A stretch of DNA of 64,000 bases, taken from contig NC_073302.1 in the NCBI RefSeq assembly GCF_027595985.1, positions 11,384,890 to 11,448,889 on the forward strand. Reading direction: 5' to 3'. Every line of letters begins with the position of its first letter. Positions within the stretch are counted from its first letter, which is position 1. The position numbers and the translations under genes were made by a program. Source of the DNA: Sorex araneus. Taxonomy: Eukaryota; Chordata; Mammalia; Eulipotyphla; Soricidae. Of this stretch, positions 1-11,290 are shown piece after piece. Under the pieces are notes generated by a model that was not told the DNA's origin, searched no databases, and was given only the letters and a program-made list of their open reading frames with translations.

Positions 1-459
1 TGACTGGTGGGAGCAGGCGGGGGGCGGGCGCGGCCGGATTCCCAGGTTGAAGACTGTTCCTCCGGAAGGGACTCCGTGCCGCCCCCCAGCCCCTTCCCCG
101 GCCGCCTCCCTTCCTGGCCCGGGGCTGGGGGTGACGGGCAGGGTGGAGCGGCATCCGGGCTGGGGCTCGAGCTGTGAAGAGGGTGTCTGGGCTGAGGCTG
201 ATGTGCTCCCGGCCGGCCGCCAGCACATCCTCAGTCTGTGCGTGGACGGACAGTGCAGGGCGCGGCCTGGCGGGCAGGGGTGGGGGCAGCCCGGACGGGC
301 GTGCATGTGGGGTACGCGTGGACACAGGCCCCATATGTGAACTCACATGTATACATGAGCACTGTACACACACACACACACACACACACTGTGCATGTGC
401 ATGGGGCGTATAGGGAGACTCGGGCCCCTCTTCCCTGCTTTGAGGTCAGACAGTACTTT
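1..459. other. GC-rich intergenic sequence with a short (CA)n
   Basis: No gene, recognisable repeat or conserved motif was seen apart from a pure CA microsatellite at about 365-389. Open frames here lack coding character and overlap on several frames. Confidence 0.5.
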
Positions 460-629
460 GGGGTTCTTGTTTTTTCGGGGGAGCCACTCAGCGGTGCTCT
501 TGACTCACTGCTCTGTGCTCAGGAACCCCTCCTGGCAGGGCTCGGGGGACCCTACGGGGTGTCAGGAACCAACCCGGGCTGGGCACATGCAAGGCCAGCG
601 CCCTAACCATTGGACTCTCTCTCCGGCCC
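460..629 (-). mobile_element. SINE-A, old and diverged
   Basis: The antisense SINE-A order is visible: T-rich tail, the TGTGCTCAGGAA block, a GGGGGACCCTA block, a diverged B box, and the 5' end read as CTCTCCGGCCC. High divergence marks it as an old copy. Confidence 0.75.
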
Positions 630-1340
630 ATCAGGACTTGGCTCTTGCTCCTCACTTGCTGGGGACCCTCTGACCGGCCTCGTCCCCGTCTCCCGTCCTG
701 CCCTGCCACCCGCCCATCGCTCAGCGGGTCCGTGCAGCTCCGTCACGCGCCTCGGCCGGGGAGAGCCGAGCCGATGAGCAAGTTGGCCCCCAAGTTTTCC
801 GTCTCTGGAGGGAGCGGCGGGGCTGTCTCCAGACGGTCTGGACGAGGCACTGAGGAATCTGGGGACGCCACCGAGGCGGAGAAGGGGCCCCCACAACCCG
901 CTGTGGGCCTGCCAGCACGCCCTGGACACTGCGGGCAGACATGGGAGGCCAGTTGCGGTCTGCCTGGCAGAGTGAGCGCGCCCAGCGTTCCTGCCAGCAC
1001 CCCCTGGGCACTCAGGCTCCCCCGCCCGGCACACGGCCACCCGCAGACCCCCAAATGGACAGCTTCCCCCGCGCTCCAGAGAGCAGCTGTCACAGCAGCC
1101 CCTCCACAGGGCTCTGCACACACACACACACACACACACACACTCAGACAGGGCACAGGCAGACCCCTTCCTCCCTGACTCCTGCCAGGCGGGGCCCCAG
1201 CACCCCTGAGCCCAGGGTGATGCCCCTAGTTCTCCGCCAAGCCACCCCCAATCCTGAGATGCATGTAGGGTGCCCCCCGCCCACTTTAATGAAGGAGGCT
1301 GGGAACACCCCGCAACCGGAGGCGCCCCCCACCCCCCAGC
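630..1340. other. GC-rich intergenic sequence
   Basis: Unique-looking sequence with a CA microsatellite at 1117-1143. No exon with splice sites and coding bias is recognised on either strand. Confidence 0.5.
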
Positions 1341-1618
1341 CCAGCTCCTCTTTACCCCAGCGATGCCCCGTGCAGCTGGTCCCGCCCAGGGACGAGGAGA
1401 GGAGCCCGGGGTGCAGGATTTGAACCCCCAGCCGCCGCTGTCGCAGCCGCCCCCGCCGCGCAGGGGCCAGGTCCCCAAACCCATCCCCATCCCCGGCCCC
1501 CCCCCGCCCGCCCCCGCGCCCCAGCGGCGCCCACCCGGCACAAAGCCACTTGGCGGCGCTCGAGGGGGCGCGCGTGGGAGCGCGCGCGCCTCCGGCCAAG
1601 ATGTTCCCTCTCCCGGCG

Positions 1619-1628
1619 TGATTGACAG
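1619..1628 (+). promoter_or_regulatory. PBX-MEIS/PREP composite site
   Basis: The sequence TGATTGACAG is an exact match to the known PBX-MEIS/PREP heterodimer consensus. It sits at the edge of the AT-rich core inside the CpG-rich block, where a developmental enhancer would be expected to carry it. Confidence 0.55.
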
Positions 1629-1709
1629 GCTGGAGTGCCGAGAAACAAAATTGTTTATGCGCTAATGAATAAGGCCCTGATTGCAAGATCCTGTTTGGAA
1701 AATTATAGT

Positions 1710-1745
1710 GCGGCGGCGGCGGCGGCGGCGGCGGCCGCGGCGGCC
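1710..1745. repeat. (CGG)n trinucleotide tract
   Basis: About nine CGG units interrupted by one GGCCGC, placed between an AATTATAG and an AATTACAG motif. On the - strand it would read as poly-alanine, but no supporting exon is seen. Confidence 0.85.
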
Positions 1746-2060
1746 CAATTACAGCCCCGCGCTGCATATTCATTTCGTCTCCCCTTTGCATGGGGATGAG
1801 CGCGCGCCCCGCGCCCCGCACGGGCCACGCCGGATTTAGTGCCAGGTCCCGCATTGTGTGCCCCGCCACCTGCCTCCCGCCGGCCTGATTGCCGGCCACG
1901 GGGCCCGCCCGGGGCGCGCCGAGGGAGGCCAGAAACTTGGGCCCCCGCCTCCCCTCCTGCCCGCCGCCCCCCTCCTCGCCTTCTCCCGCTCCCACCTTCT
2001 CGCACCTTCTCCGGTTCTCTCACTCCTCCGGGAGGGGAAATCTCTGCAGCCCCAGCTCCT

Positions 2061-2650
2061 GGGGGGTCCTGCGGGGGCAGTCACTGGCCTGGTCAAGCCG
2101 AGGCGGACCCCACTCTGGCCCGGCTTTGGGGATGGGTGACTTGGTCCCCCAGACCAAGCTCCCCCAGCCGACCCAGCGGCGCAGGCACCTGGCGTGGCCA
2201 TTCGGGGTGACCCCCACCTCCCCGCGCTCACCCCTCCCAGGGAAAGGGAAAAATCACTCTAAGCCTCGCCCTGGCCTCTGTCCCCCCCACAGCCCCCTGC
2301 AGCACCCCCATTTGGTCGTGCTCCTCGGGGCGCCCTGCTGTGGGCTCACCCCATCCTGGTTGGAGGGTTCTGGCAGGCAGAACTGTGTGAGGCTGGGAGA
2401 AGGGCCTGGGGCTCCCAGCGCACAGGCATCCCCCCAAGTCAGGGTCCCTCATGTCTCCAAGCTGTCCCCCTCACGGGGCCCCGGGAGCTTGAGGTCCCTC
2501 AGTGACCGCCCGGTTCTGGGCTGGTGGCCGCTGAGGCTTTCCACAGTGGGACCCGGCCCAGGCCCTCCCCGGGGCCACTGAATGACCAGGGCACTCTGGG
2601 GGTGCTAAGTGTGGGGGCCTGATCAGAGCTACATGGACAAGCAGGTACAG
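2061..2650. other. GC-rich intergenic sequence
   Basis: Unique-looking, no supported gene or repeat. Confidence 0.45.
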
Positions 2651-3162
2651 GAACTGGGCACACACGTGTGTATACACACACATATGCACACACACATGCA
2701 ACATTCATACCCACACTCACACTCACACACATACACATGCATATACACATATTCGCTCATACACACATTGACATACACACGCACATGCACTCACATACAG
2801 ATACACATACGCACACCCCTCCACACACATACACACATTCACGCACACGCACTCACACACATACACATGCATATACACGTATTCGCTCATACACACATTG
2901 ACATACACATGCACATGCACTCACATACAGATACACGTACACACACCCCTCCACACACATATACACATTCACGCACACACACTCACACACAAACACATGC
3001 ACGCACTCATATGCACACAAACACTCACTCACATACTGGTACACCTCCACACACACACATAAACACATTCACATACACACATGCACACACATATGCTCAC
3101 ACATATACACATTCATACATTCATACATACACACACGTTCACGCCACACACATTCACATGCA

Positions 3163-3228
<66 letters not shown>
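2650..3228. repeat. CA-rich tandem array with a 130-bp higher-order unit and pure (CA)n end
   Basis: Imperfect CA/TACACA sequence. The marker ATTCGCTCAT recurs at 2751 and 2881, giving a 130-bp duplicated unit that also repeats the CCCCTCCACACACAT segment. The last 60 bp (about 3166-3227) are pure CA. The His-Thr-rich frame over it is an artefact of CA repetition. Confidence 0.95.
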
Positions 3229-3230
<2 letters not shown>

Positions 3231-4602
3231 CTGAAGGCTCAGCCCACCCAAGACACAAAGGCAGGCCCGACCCAGAAGCTGTGGATGGGGCAGCACTGCC
3301 CTCTGGTGGCTGTTCCGGTAACTGCTCAGTCAAACCTAGCGCCAACACCCAAGGGAGAATGGAGGGCGGGGGAGGGCAGGGGGTTCACCCAGACACCCAG
3401 ACCCGGGGAATGGGCCTCCCAGGGGGGAGGGAACCGTGGGCACCAGGCTCTCCTGAGCTGCTCTCCGGATGAGGACTTGTATCTGCAGCACCTGCCCCGT
3501 GTCAGAGTCTGGGAGGGGGACGCTCGGCTGCAGGGATGGCGTTCACCTGTTGACTCTGTCCACGTGCCGTCTCCAGCTCCGTCTGAGCATCCTGAGCTTC
3601 CCGAGTGGGAGCCGAGGTCAGGGGAGGGGTGTGCTACTTCTCGGAGGCCTGCAATGCCCTCGAGGCACGTGGACCTCATCTGGGCTCCAGGAAGGGGTGG
3701 GTAGGGGTGAGCTGGTGTGAGACCAGCAGGACCCGCAGGGCAGGACTGGGGTGGGCAGGGCTGAGTGTGGGGGGGTGGATGAGGTGCTTCCAGGGCTCCA
3801 GGCTGGGCCCAGCGGGAAACAGTGAGAGATGGGGGGCTGGGAGGGACAATACTGGGGACCGGGGGGTGTCGGGCTGGGGAGAGGCACGATGGGGGAAGGA
3901 GTCTGGGAGTGTAGGGGGTCCGGGGGGGCCACAGACAGACGGGAGAGGACCAGGCCGAGGAGGCACCAGGCGGCCCGTGGGCCTGGAGCACTGAGGTCAC
4001 CAAGGGGGAGGCGGGATGTTTCCCGTCAAGCCGCCTCTCCCCGCCCTGCCTTCTGGGGCGGTTCTGAAGGGTCCCACACGCCCCTCATGCCGTCACACAC
4101 CTTCCGGGTGAGCCCCACTCAAACCCAGGCGGAGCAGCAGGCCCAGGCTGGGACAGCGCCCAGAGCCGGGCGAGGGGAAACGGGCAGGCCCAGTGCCCGG
4201 GGCACGTGCCCGCGGGGGTGCAAGGAGGGACTTCCGGAGGAGCCCACAAGCCCGGGTCCGAGTATAGAGAGCAGAGCTGTGGTCCGAGTGTGGAGGGATG
4301 AACCTAGAGGGGCCTCGAGGGGCCTCATGCAAATGCCCCGCAGCCCGGGGACCACCCTGAGTGAGAAAACTGGGTACGCTTGGACTTGGAAGGTCATCCA
4401 GACAGAATCAAGGGGACTGTGCCTCGCCAGGAGTGGATAGTAACTGGCCGGGGAAATCCACAGCATCCTTGAGGCAGGCAGGGCTGTGGGTGCAGTCCCT
4501 CCTCTCGCCACAAGGGGCAGCATAGGAAAGGTCATTCCTTGGCCCAGCCTCCCTCCTGTTACTGTTATAATACTATATTAATATTGTATAATATAAATTA
4601 CT
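3229..4602. other. Unique GC-rich intergenic sequence
   Basis: No exon, RNA gene or transposable element is recognised. It holds a CTCF-like motif at 3294-3310 and a G-rich stretch at about 3750-3930. Confidence 0.45.
3294..3310 (-). promoter_or_regulatory. CTCF-like motif
   Basis: Read on the - strand, GCCACCAGAGGGCAGTG matches the CTCF core (CCACYAGRKGGCA) closely. It lies just downstream of the CA array. Occupancy cannot be judged from sequence. Confidence 0.5.
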
Positions 4603-4765
4603 TGGACTGGAGCAATAGCACAGCAGGTAGTCCATTTGCCTTGCACGCAGCTGACCTGGGTTCGATTCCTCCATCCCTCTCGGAGAGCCCGGCAAGCTAC
4701 AGAGAGAATCCCACCCGCACGGCAGAGCCTGGCAAGCTACCTATGGTGTATTTGTATTTGTATTT
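4603..4765 (+). mobile_element. SINE-B, 3'-truncated
   Basis: It starts with the shared tRNA-like head (GGACTGGAGCAATAGCACAG, B box GGTTCGATTCC) and then switches to the SINE-B body (TCGGAGAGCCCGGCAAGCTA, GCACGGCAGAGCCTGGCAAG). It breaks off after TGGTGTATTTG, where an antisense SINE-A begins. Confidence 0.85.
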
Positions 4766-4928
4766 ATGGTTATTGGGGCACAATTGCAGTGCTCAGGGGT
4801 TACTCGCAGCCCTGGCCTCAGGAATTACTCCTGGTGGGCTCGGGGACCATAGGGGAGGCCGGGGATTGAACCCAGGTTGGCCGCCTGCAGGGCAAGTAGC
4901 CTATCTGCTGTGCCCTAACTCCAGCCCC
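4766..4928 (-). mobile_element. SINE-A
   Basis: Antisense copy directly abutting the truncated SINE-B. It runs from a GGGGCACAATTGCAG start through GTTACTC, ATTACTCCTGG and GGGGACCATA to a 5' end read as AACTCCAGCCCC. Confidence 0.8.
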
Positions 4929-5961
4929 TCGTCTAGGGTGTGGGGATTTACCCTCGATTCTTTTTTCTGAAAAGTGTCGCATCTGGACTCCAGGATCCCT
5001 CGGGCCCGTTGGGAATCCTCACTGGTTATACTCAGACCCACCCACCTGAACCCCTGGCTTTGCTGAGGTGGACCCCGGGTGGTCTGGGGGCCTGGGGCGT
5101 GAGGGCTCATGCCTCTCCCCGACACCGAATGCGGGGGACACGGGCCTGACCAGTCCCCAGCTTCCTCTCCAGGGAAGTGCTGGGGGCAGCGGGGAGGCAG
5201 CTGCCTGTCCCCTGCTCTGCATCCTTGCCCACTGCTGACCCTCAGTGCAGCTTGTCCACACCCCTGTGCTGCAGACCCCCCATAATGGTGGGACAGGGTC
5301 TGGGGGCTTCTCCAGCATCTCCCCCTTCTCAGCCACCCTTTCCTGGAAGCCCACGCCCAGCTGGACCAGGGAACGCAGCCATGGTGGGAGCAAGGACCGC
5401 TGGCCACTGGCCACTGGTCACTGGCCCTGGGCTGGGTCCGAGCTCTAGAGAATCAGGATAAGAGGCAGCCTGGGGTCACCCCTGCCAGGACCCCCAGGCT
5501 TGTGTCAAGACATCAGGAGGAGCAGGCCAGACCCTGCCCTAGGGTCAGAGTGGGGGGCTTCTCTGGACACGCCCCCGTGACGGGGGCGGGGGGCGCGGGG
5601 GTGATGTGCCTCAGCCGCAGTTGGGTCGGGAGGGGCTGGGCCGGCTCATCCCGGTGCAGCTGGGCAGCTGGGGCGCGGCTGGGCTGTCACAGGTCACTCA
5701 TGATGCCCAGGCGGGCAGCGTCAGAGGGCCACCAGAACCCATGGAGGGCGGCCTGGGGAGGAGGCCAAGAGTCCAGGGCTGGACCCAGCGTGGACAGGAG
5801 GCGGGCAGCGGGTTCAGGGTCAAGGTGGCCTAACTGTGGGGAGGGAGCGGGAATGAGCTCATCCGGAGGGGCTGCCCCCTGTTCTCACCCAGCAGAGGGG
5901 CACCGACATCAGGGGTGCCTGCGGGATGGGGTTTGGCGCCTTTGGAAAAAGTATTTGCCTG
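4929..5961. other. Unique intergenic sequence
   Basis: GC-rich. No coding exon or older repeat recognised. A short tandem CTGGCCACTGG cluster is at about 5400-5430. Confidence 0.45.
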
Positions 5962-6036
<75 letters not shown>

Positions 6037-6190
6037 GTCACACCTGGCGATGCTTAGGGGTTACTCCTGGCTCTGCACTCAGAAATCACTCCTGGCGGTG
6101 TTCAGAGGACCATATGGAATGCTGGGAATCGAACCCGGGTCGGCCGTGTGCAGGGCAAATGCCCTCCCTGCTGTGCTGTCGCTCCAGCCC
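5962..6190 (-). mobile_element. SINE-A with a (GAAA)n tail
   Basis: A pure TTTC tract (5962-6036) replaces the usual T run and continues straight into CACACCTGGCGATGC and the complete antisense body, ending GTCGCTCCAGCCC. The tail microsatellite belongs to the element. Confidence 0.95.
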
Positions 6191-6235
6191 TCTTGCTTGC
6201 TTGTATGCTTGCTCACTTGCTCGATTTCTTTCATG

Positions 6236-6345
6236 AGGGGGGCACATCTGACTCGTGCGCAGGGCTGACTCCTGGCTCTGTGCTCAGGAATCACTCCTGG
6301 TGGGTCTGGGGATCAAAGCTGGGTCTCTGGGTACACGGTAAAAAG
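6236..6345 (-). mobile_element. SINE-A fragment
   Basis: Only the middle of the antisense body is visible (GGCTGACTCCTGGCTCTGTG, CAGGAATCACTCCTGGTGGG). The 5' third is missing. Confidence 0.65.
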
Positions 6346-8029
6346 AGCCCCGCCTGTGTGGGGCGTGGAGGCTACGGTGGCTTCCAGGCTCTGGTCTCGG
6401 AAAAGTACCGCTTGTCCAACCTACTGATCCGAGAGACAGAGACAGGGACACCCACAGAGACAGGGAGACAGAGGGAAAGGAGGGGGCGGGGGCAGAAACG
6501 AGGACCTGTGTGTGGCACAGAGGGGGAGCAGTGCAGGGAGACAGGGCGGAGGCTGGGAAGGAGCACCTCAGACAGGCAAGGGGCTGGAGCCCGCCCCCTG
6601 CACCTCTGTCCCGGCAGGCTCTAGACTTGGAGACTTGAGGATATGGCCGATCCTTGAGGTCCCCCTTCCCCCCCGCCCCGCACACTCCACCCCTCCATGT
6701 GCCAACCATGCCCCCCCAGTACCTCCTAACCGCCCCCCTGCCGGCTTTCCCAGGAGCCCTAGCACCCAGAGAGGTCTGGCTGCTGTCCCAAGTGACACAG
6801 CACATCGCCCCCAAGGAGGAGATTCAAAGTCACCCCTACTGAGGGCCCAGGCTGTGCGTCAGCCCCAAGGGGGGGCTCGCAGCACCCCTGCCTCAGGCCG
6901 TGTGCCCCGCCCCTCCCCCACGCAGCACCCAGGTCTGGGCAGAGGAGAGGGCGCGGCGGGGGTGGGGTGGGGGGGTGTCGAGGGGTCTCCTCTCTCCCCA
7001 CAGGCGCCTGGATCCTTCTGCGGAGCCGGGCGGCCCCCGGGCGTCCTCGCCCCGCGGTCCCCTGGCCTCTCGGAAGCTGCGGGAACAATTGCTAATCAGC
7101 TCGGAGAGACACTGCGTGTGAACGGAGGGGCCCAGGCGCCTCAATTGCCCGCAGCTGCTCGCTGCCAGCCTGGCGCACAGCCCCCACCCCCCCCACCCCC
7201 CGCCTCTGCTCTCTCCCTCTCTGTCCGATTTCTCTCCAGGTCTCTGCAGACTTCCTCCCTCTCCTGAAGAAACAGGGCTGAGAGGGCCCCTCCCCGCCCG
7301 GAGCACGCCCTCCCTCCCCCAGGGCCAGCCGCAGATGCTCTATCCCACAGATGTTTCATCCGTCGCATCCGGAGACAGTGGACACCCCCTTCCTTCTGTG
7401 GGAACAGCCCTCCTCCTGCTGGCGAACTCCTCCCCATCTACTAAGGTCCCGCTTACGTGCCACCTCTCCTGGGAAGCCCTCCAAGACTTCTGCTTCTCCA
7501 AGGCAAGCTCCTTCCTCTGGGGTCCCAAGGCAGTGCTCACCTGGTAAGTTCCCCGGGCCTGTCGTTCTCTCCCTTCAGTGCCCAGGTCAGTGTGGTGGGA
7601 AGAGCCGCAGAAGTGGAGCGCAGCGGGCGCAGCCAGCGCCGGGCCTGGTGGTTGGACACACTGCCGACCCGGCCTGTCCTGCGGGCCCTTCTTTTAGCAT
7701 TTCTGGAATTTTCTTGGACCTTCCCTGACCCTCCCCCACCTCTCCCTCAGGACCCCGGGATCCCGGAGGGGGCCACACATGGTCGCCACCGCATCTGCCT
7801 TGGGGACCGAGGAATGGACGGACGAGCAGAACCCCAGTTTCTTCCCTCTCCCTCGCTGGGCCACAGTAAGAATGTGTGAGCCACGAAGCTGACTCTGGGC
7901 TGTCACCACTCAGGTCCCCCCACCCCCCCCAGCCCGGCTGTTACAAAGGGGTTCCTGCAGGCAGGGCACCCAGCACCTCAGTTGCTCCCAGGGAAGGCAA
8001 TCTTCCAGGGGAAAAAGGGCAGCATAGGC
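6346..8029. other. Unique GC-rich intergenic sequence
   Basis: Holds the candidate regulatory block described at 7010-7180 and a G-rich run near 6955-6980. No gene supported. Confidence 0.45.
7010..7180. promoter_or_regulatory. Candidate conserved regulatory element
   Basis: An unusually AT-containing core in CpG-rich surroundings carries GGGAACAATTGCTAATCAGC (SOX-like AACAAT and homeodomain TAATCA) followed by CAATTGCC and the E-box GCAGCTGC near 7150. Conservation is inferred from motif composition only. Confidence 0.35.
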
Positions 8030-8445
8030 GGAGAGGAGGCGGGGCTATGGACAGGGGAGGCGGGGCTATGACGGGAGAAGGCGGGGCCACAGGCAGAAGA
8101 AGGCGGGCCCTAAGCAGGAGGAGGCGGGACCTGGGCAAGGGCGGGGTTATGGGCAGGAGGAGGCGGGGCTATGGGCAGGGGAGGCGGGGCTATGACAGGA
8201 GAAGGCGGGGTGACAGGCAGAAGAAGGCGGGTCCCTAAGCAGGAGGAGGCGGGACCTGGACAGGGGCGGGGTTATGGGCAGGAGGAGGCGGGGCTATGGG
8301 CAGGGGAGGCGGGGCTATGACAGGAGAAGGCGGGGCCATAGGCAGAAGAAGGCGGGGCCCTAAGCAGGAGGAGGCGGGACCATGGGCAGGAGTGAAACTA
8401 TGGGCAGGGGAGGCGGGGCTATGGGCAGGAGGAGGAGAGAGAGAG
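8030..8445. repeat. GC-box minisatellite with 124-125-bp higher-order unit
   Basis: Subunits of about 20 bp of the type GGAGGCGGGGCTATGGGCAG. The marker TATGAC recurs at 8067, 8191 and 8316, giving two consecutive 124-125-bp higher-order periods. Many subunits contain GGCGGGGC, the core recognised by Sp/KLF factors. Confidence 0.9.
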
Positions 8446-9540
8446 AAGGAGGCAGGCATTCAAACTTCAGAACATCCTGGAGTGCTCAAGAGCACTGGGG
8501 ACTCCAGGGTACCAGGGGTGCGCACGGGGCTCAGCCCGCCTTCCAACACCAAGAGGAGAGGAGTGTTAGCCCAGAGCAAAGGCAGCTGGTTCACTGGAGG
8601 TGACAGAACTGAAGCCTGTGGGAAGACCTGGTGCTGGAACAAGAGCTGAAATGGTGCAGGGGCGGGGACTGCAGGGGCCTCTGGGCCCCATGCAGGCAGG
8701 GTGCAGCCATCAGGCTCCTGGCCTGGCTCTGCCCTCCAGGAGCCGCTCAGAGGGCGCTCAGTGCCCTAGAGGGAGGGCCTGGCCGTTTGCCCTGCAGGTG
8801 TGGACCTGTCAGAAACAGCCCCAAGCCGGGCCGGCTGCCCTGTCCCAGCGGGCGGGCTGAGCTCTGAGCTCATTGTGGCGCTCTGCTGGGGCTATGGGCC
8901 TAGAGCCCAAGGCCAGCTAGTTGGGCCCAGGCCTGCAGTGACGCCCGCAGGAGGAGCCCCTGTGATAAGCCCACCCTGGGAGGGGCTTGGGAAGAGTCCC
9001 CCTAATGGCTGTCTCTGTAGTCGGGACAAGAGGGGCTGACTTGCTACTCAGACGAGGGCGGGCGGTGCTCTTAGAGAGGCGAGGGGCTCGTGCCCAGCCC
9101 ACCCCATTCCTTCCTGTTCGCCTGCTCCCCGTGTCTGATCCAGCGGGGTGTGCTCAGTGACCCCGACTCGCTCTTCCTCGGCCCAGTGCTCTTCCACACC
9201 GTCCTCGGGGGGGGGGGGCAGCTGTGCCCTGGGGGTGCCTGCAAGTGCTGGGCACACACTGCGCCCCGGAGAACTCACCGTGTCCCCCGAGTTCCACACG
9301 CTGCCCTGGTCCCTGTCCGGGCGTCGGCTGAGCGCTCACGAGCTGCTGTGTCCCTGGCCAGCCCGCAGGGATGTCCTCTGCAGCGCTGTCACCTCTCCTC
9401 GCCCCCGGACAGCCTGCGGACACCGACAGACAGGCCTCCGGCTCTGTCCAGCCTGCCGCGGGCCAGTCGGAGAGAAGCCAGAGTGGGGGTGGGGAGGGGA
9501 GGGAAGGAGGGAGGGGGAGGGAAGAAGCGGGAATCTCCAA
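8446..9540. other. Unique intergenic sequence
   Basis: No exon or interspersed repeat identified. A G run lies near 9209-9218. Confidence 0.45.
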
Positions 9541-9960
9541 CCCAGAGCTGAGACCCCTCCCTCCTCCCCTTCCCTCCCTCCCCTCCCCTTTCCTCTTCCC
9601 TCCCTCCCCTTCCTCTTCTTTCCCTCCCTCCTTCCCTCCCCTTTCCTCCCTTTCTCCCCTTTTTTTCCTCCCCTTTCCTCTCCTCCTTTCCCCTCTCCTC
9701 TCCTTTCTTCTTTTCTTCCTTCCCTCCTCCCCTCTGTCCCTTCCTCCTTCCCTTCTCCCCTCTGTCCCCCCTTTCCTTCCTCACTCCCTCCCTCCTTCCC
9801 TTCCTTCCCTCCTTTCTTCTTTCTTTCTTCATCCCCCTCTCCTATCTCTTTCCTTCCTTCCTTCCTTCCTTCCTTCCTTCCTTCCTTCCTTCCTTCCTTC
9901 CTTCCTTCCCTCCCTCCCTCCCCCTCTCCTTCCTCCTTCCTTCCCTCCCCTCTTCCTCCC
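9541..9960. repeat. Long polypyrimidine (CT-rich) tract
   Basis: About 420 bp almost entirely of C and T on the + strand, ending in a pure CTTC array (about 9848-9910). Ser/Pro/Phe-rich or Lys/Glu/Gly-rich frames over it are artefacts. Confidence 0.95.
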
Positions 9961-10790
9961 ACCCTTGCTCCCTTTTCACCCTGCATTCCCAGGTTGGGTG
10001 CTGACACTCCGAGCACTGTGGGGTACCCCCCTTAACGCAGCCCCACTGACGCCCTTCCAAACAGCACCCCTTCCTAGGCCTGGGCCAGGCGTCCCTCTTG
10101 GCCGCCCACAGGTGGCCGCTTCAGAAGCTTCTGGAAGCCCAGATGATGTTCTCCCAGAGAAGCAAGCCTGTCGTCAGAGGTCTGTCGTCAACCTTCCCGT
10201 GAGCCCCGCGGGCTCGGGCCTTTATCTCTGCCTCCACGCTGTGCAGAGAAGGCGGCTTGACTTCCTGATCTCCGTGTCGCAGCCTGGTCCCTGTCCCCTG
10301 CCCTGTCCTGCGTGTCCTGCGTGTCCTCCTCTCCCTGCGCCCGCCCGAGTTGAGGGACGGTGGGATTCAGCGTTTCCCCGACCCGGGCACGGACACTTCC
10401 CGTCTCCGGCCGGCAGGGGCGCTCGCGGGCCGCTCCAGTGCCGAGAACTGGCCCGCGGCGCGTCTCCGCCTCCGCCTCGCCGTGGACCAGCATCACCTCC
10501 GACGCGAGCCGCATCCTGCATCCTGTAGTGCATCCGTCCGCGATGAGCCCAAGGACATGGGGCCTCTTCCCACTGTGGGCTGGAATGAGGCGCGCTGGCC
10601 GCGTGGGGTTCGCGGCTCCGTGCCTGCTGGCGAGCGCATCCGCGGCTTGGCTCGCCGCGTCCCGGGGCCGAGCAGCGGCAGTCTGGCCGCTGGACCGGCT
10701 GCCAGGCCCCGTTCCCAGGCTGTTGGGCCCCTTCCCACCCCTCAGCAGGGCAGGGAGCTCGCCCTGGTTACCTCACCCCCCCTTCCTTTA
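9961..10790. other. Unique intergenic sequence, moderately CpG-rich
   Basis: CpG density rises at about 10360-10700, but no exon with splice sites or coding bias could be supported. Confidence 0.4.
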
Positions 10791-10936
10791 TCCTTTTTGG
10801 GGGTGGTTGTTTTGTTTGGGGTCACACCTGGCAGTGCTCAGGACCTACTCCTGGCTCTGCACGTAGGGATCACTCCTGGCACGGCACCTCCTGCAAAACA
10901 ACTGCCTTCCCCGCCGTGCTGGTGCTCCCGCCTCTT
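10791..10936 (-). mobile_element. SINE-A with internal deletion
   Basis: Antisense order with GGGGTCACACCTGGCAGTGC and GATCACTCCTGG. The segment between GGCGGTG and the B box is lost, and it ends near GTGCTGGTGCTCCCGCC. Confidence 0.7.
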
Positions 10937-11185
10937 GCTCCCCCTTTTCTAGCCCTCCCAGCGGGTGGGAAAACAGCCTCCAGTTATGGTTCTCCTCCAG
11001 CTTCCTGATGACTTTTCTCCCCGCCTGTCTCTGTGAAGAGAGCTTGGCAGGGAACCGGCCTGGCTAGCTCACGTGTCACCTGTGCTCTCTCTCATGGCTC
11101 ATGACGCCAAGTGGTGACAGCACGTGCAAAGCCCGCTGTGTTTCCCGGGAGGGCCCGGGCGGGAAAGCGGCAGACCTCGAGGGGT

Positions 11186-11290
11186 CTTTTTGGTTTGCTC
11201 TGGCGCCATACCCAGCAGCGGATGGGGTGACTCCTGGCTGAGTGCTCAGGGACCCTGCAGGGCTGGGAGGGAGCCCTAGCCCCCGGCATC
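11186..11290 (-). mobile_element. SINE-A, highly diverged fragment
   Basis: Weak antisense similarity (CCATACCCAGCAGCGG, TGACTCCTGGCTGAGTGCTC). An old copy. Confidence 0.45.

Larger units (their letters stand above)
1341..2060. promoter_or_regulatory. CpG-rich candidate conserved enhancer or orphan CpG island
   Basis: The block is dense in CpG (GCGCGC runs, a CGG tract) yet contains AT-rich islands typical of developmental enhancers: GCTAATGAATAAGG near 1661, an AATTATAG stretch, an AATTACAG stretch after the CGG tract, GCATATTCATTT near 1762 and the octamer-like TTTGCATGGGG near 1785. It contains a perfect PBX-MEIS decamer at 1619-1628. No convincing coding exon or splice pair was found. 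It could be a distal enhancer of a neighbouring developmental gene (LHX6 lies nearby in human) or the promoter of an unannotated noncoding RNA. Conservation is inferred from motif composition, not tested. Confidence 0.5.

Noticed and set aside
603..2023. Long - strand Gly/Arg/Ala-rich frames over the CpG-rich block
   Set aside because: High GC content removes stop codons in all frames; no start context, splice sites or known domain.
2609..3472. A 287-codon His/Thr-rich open frame
   Set aside because: It is the translation of CA-rich microsatellite; open frames in all three phases are expected and no splice or coding signal exists.
9148..10528. Several overlapping long Ser/Pro/Phe and Lys/Glu/Gly frames
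   Set aside because: They overlap the polypyrimidine tract on both strands at once, which is a repeat effect.
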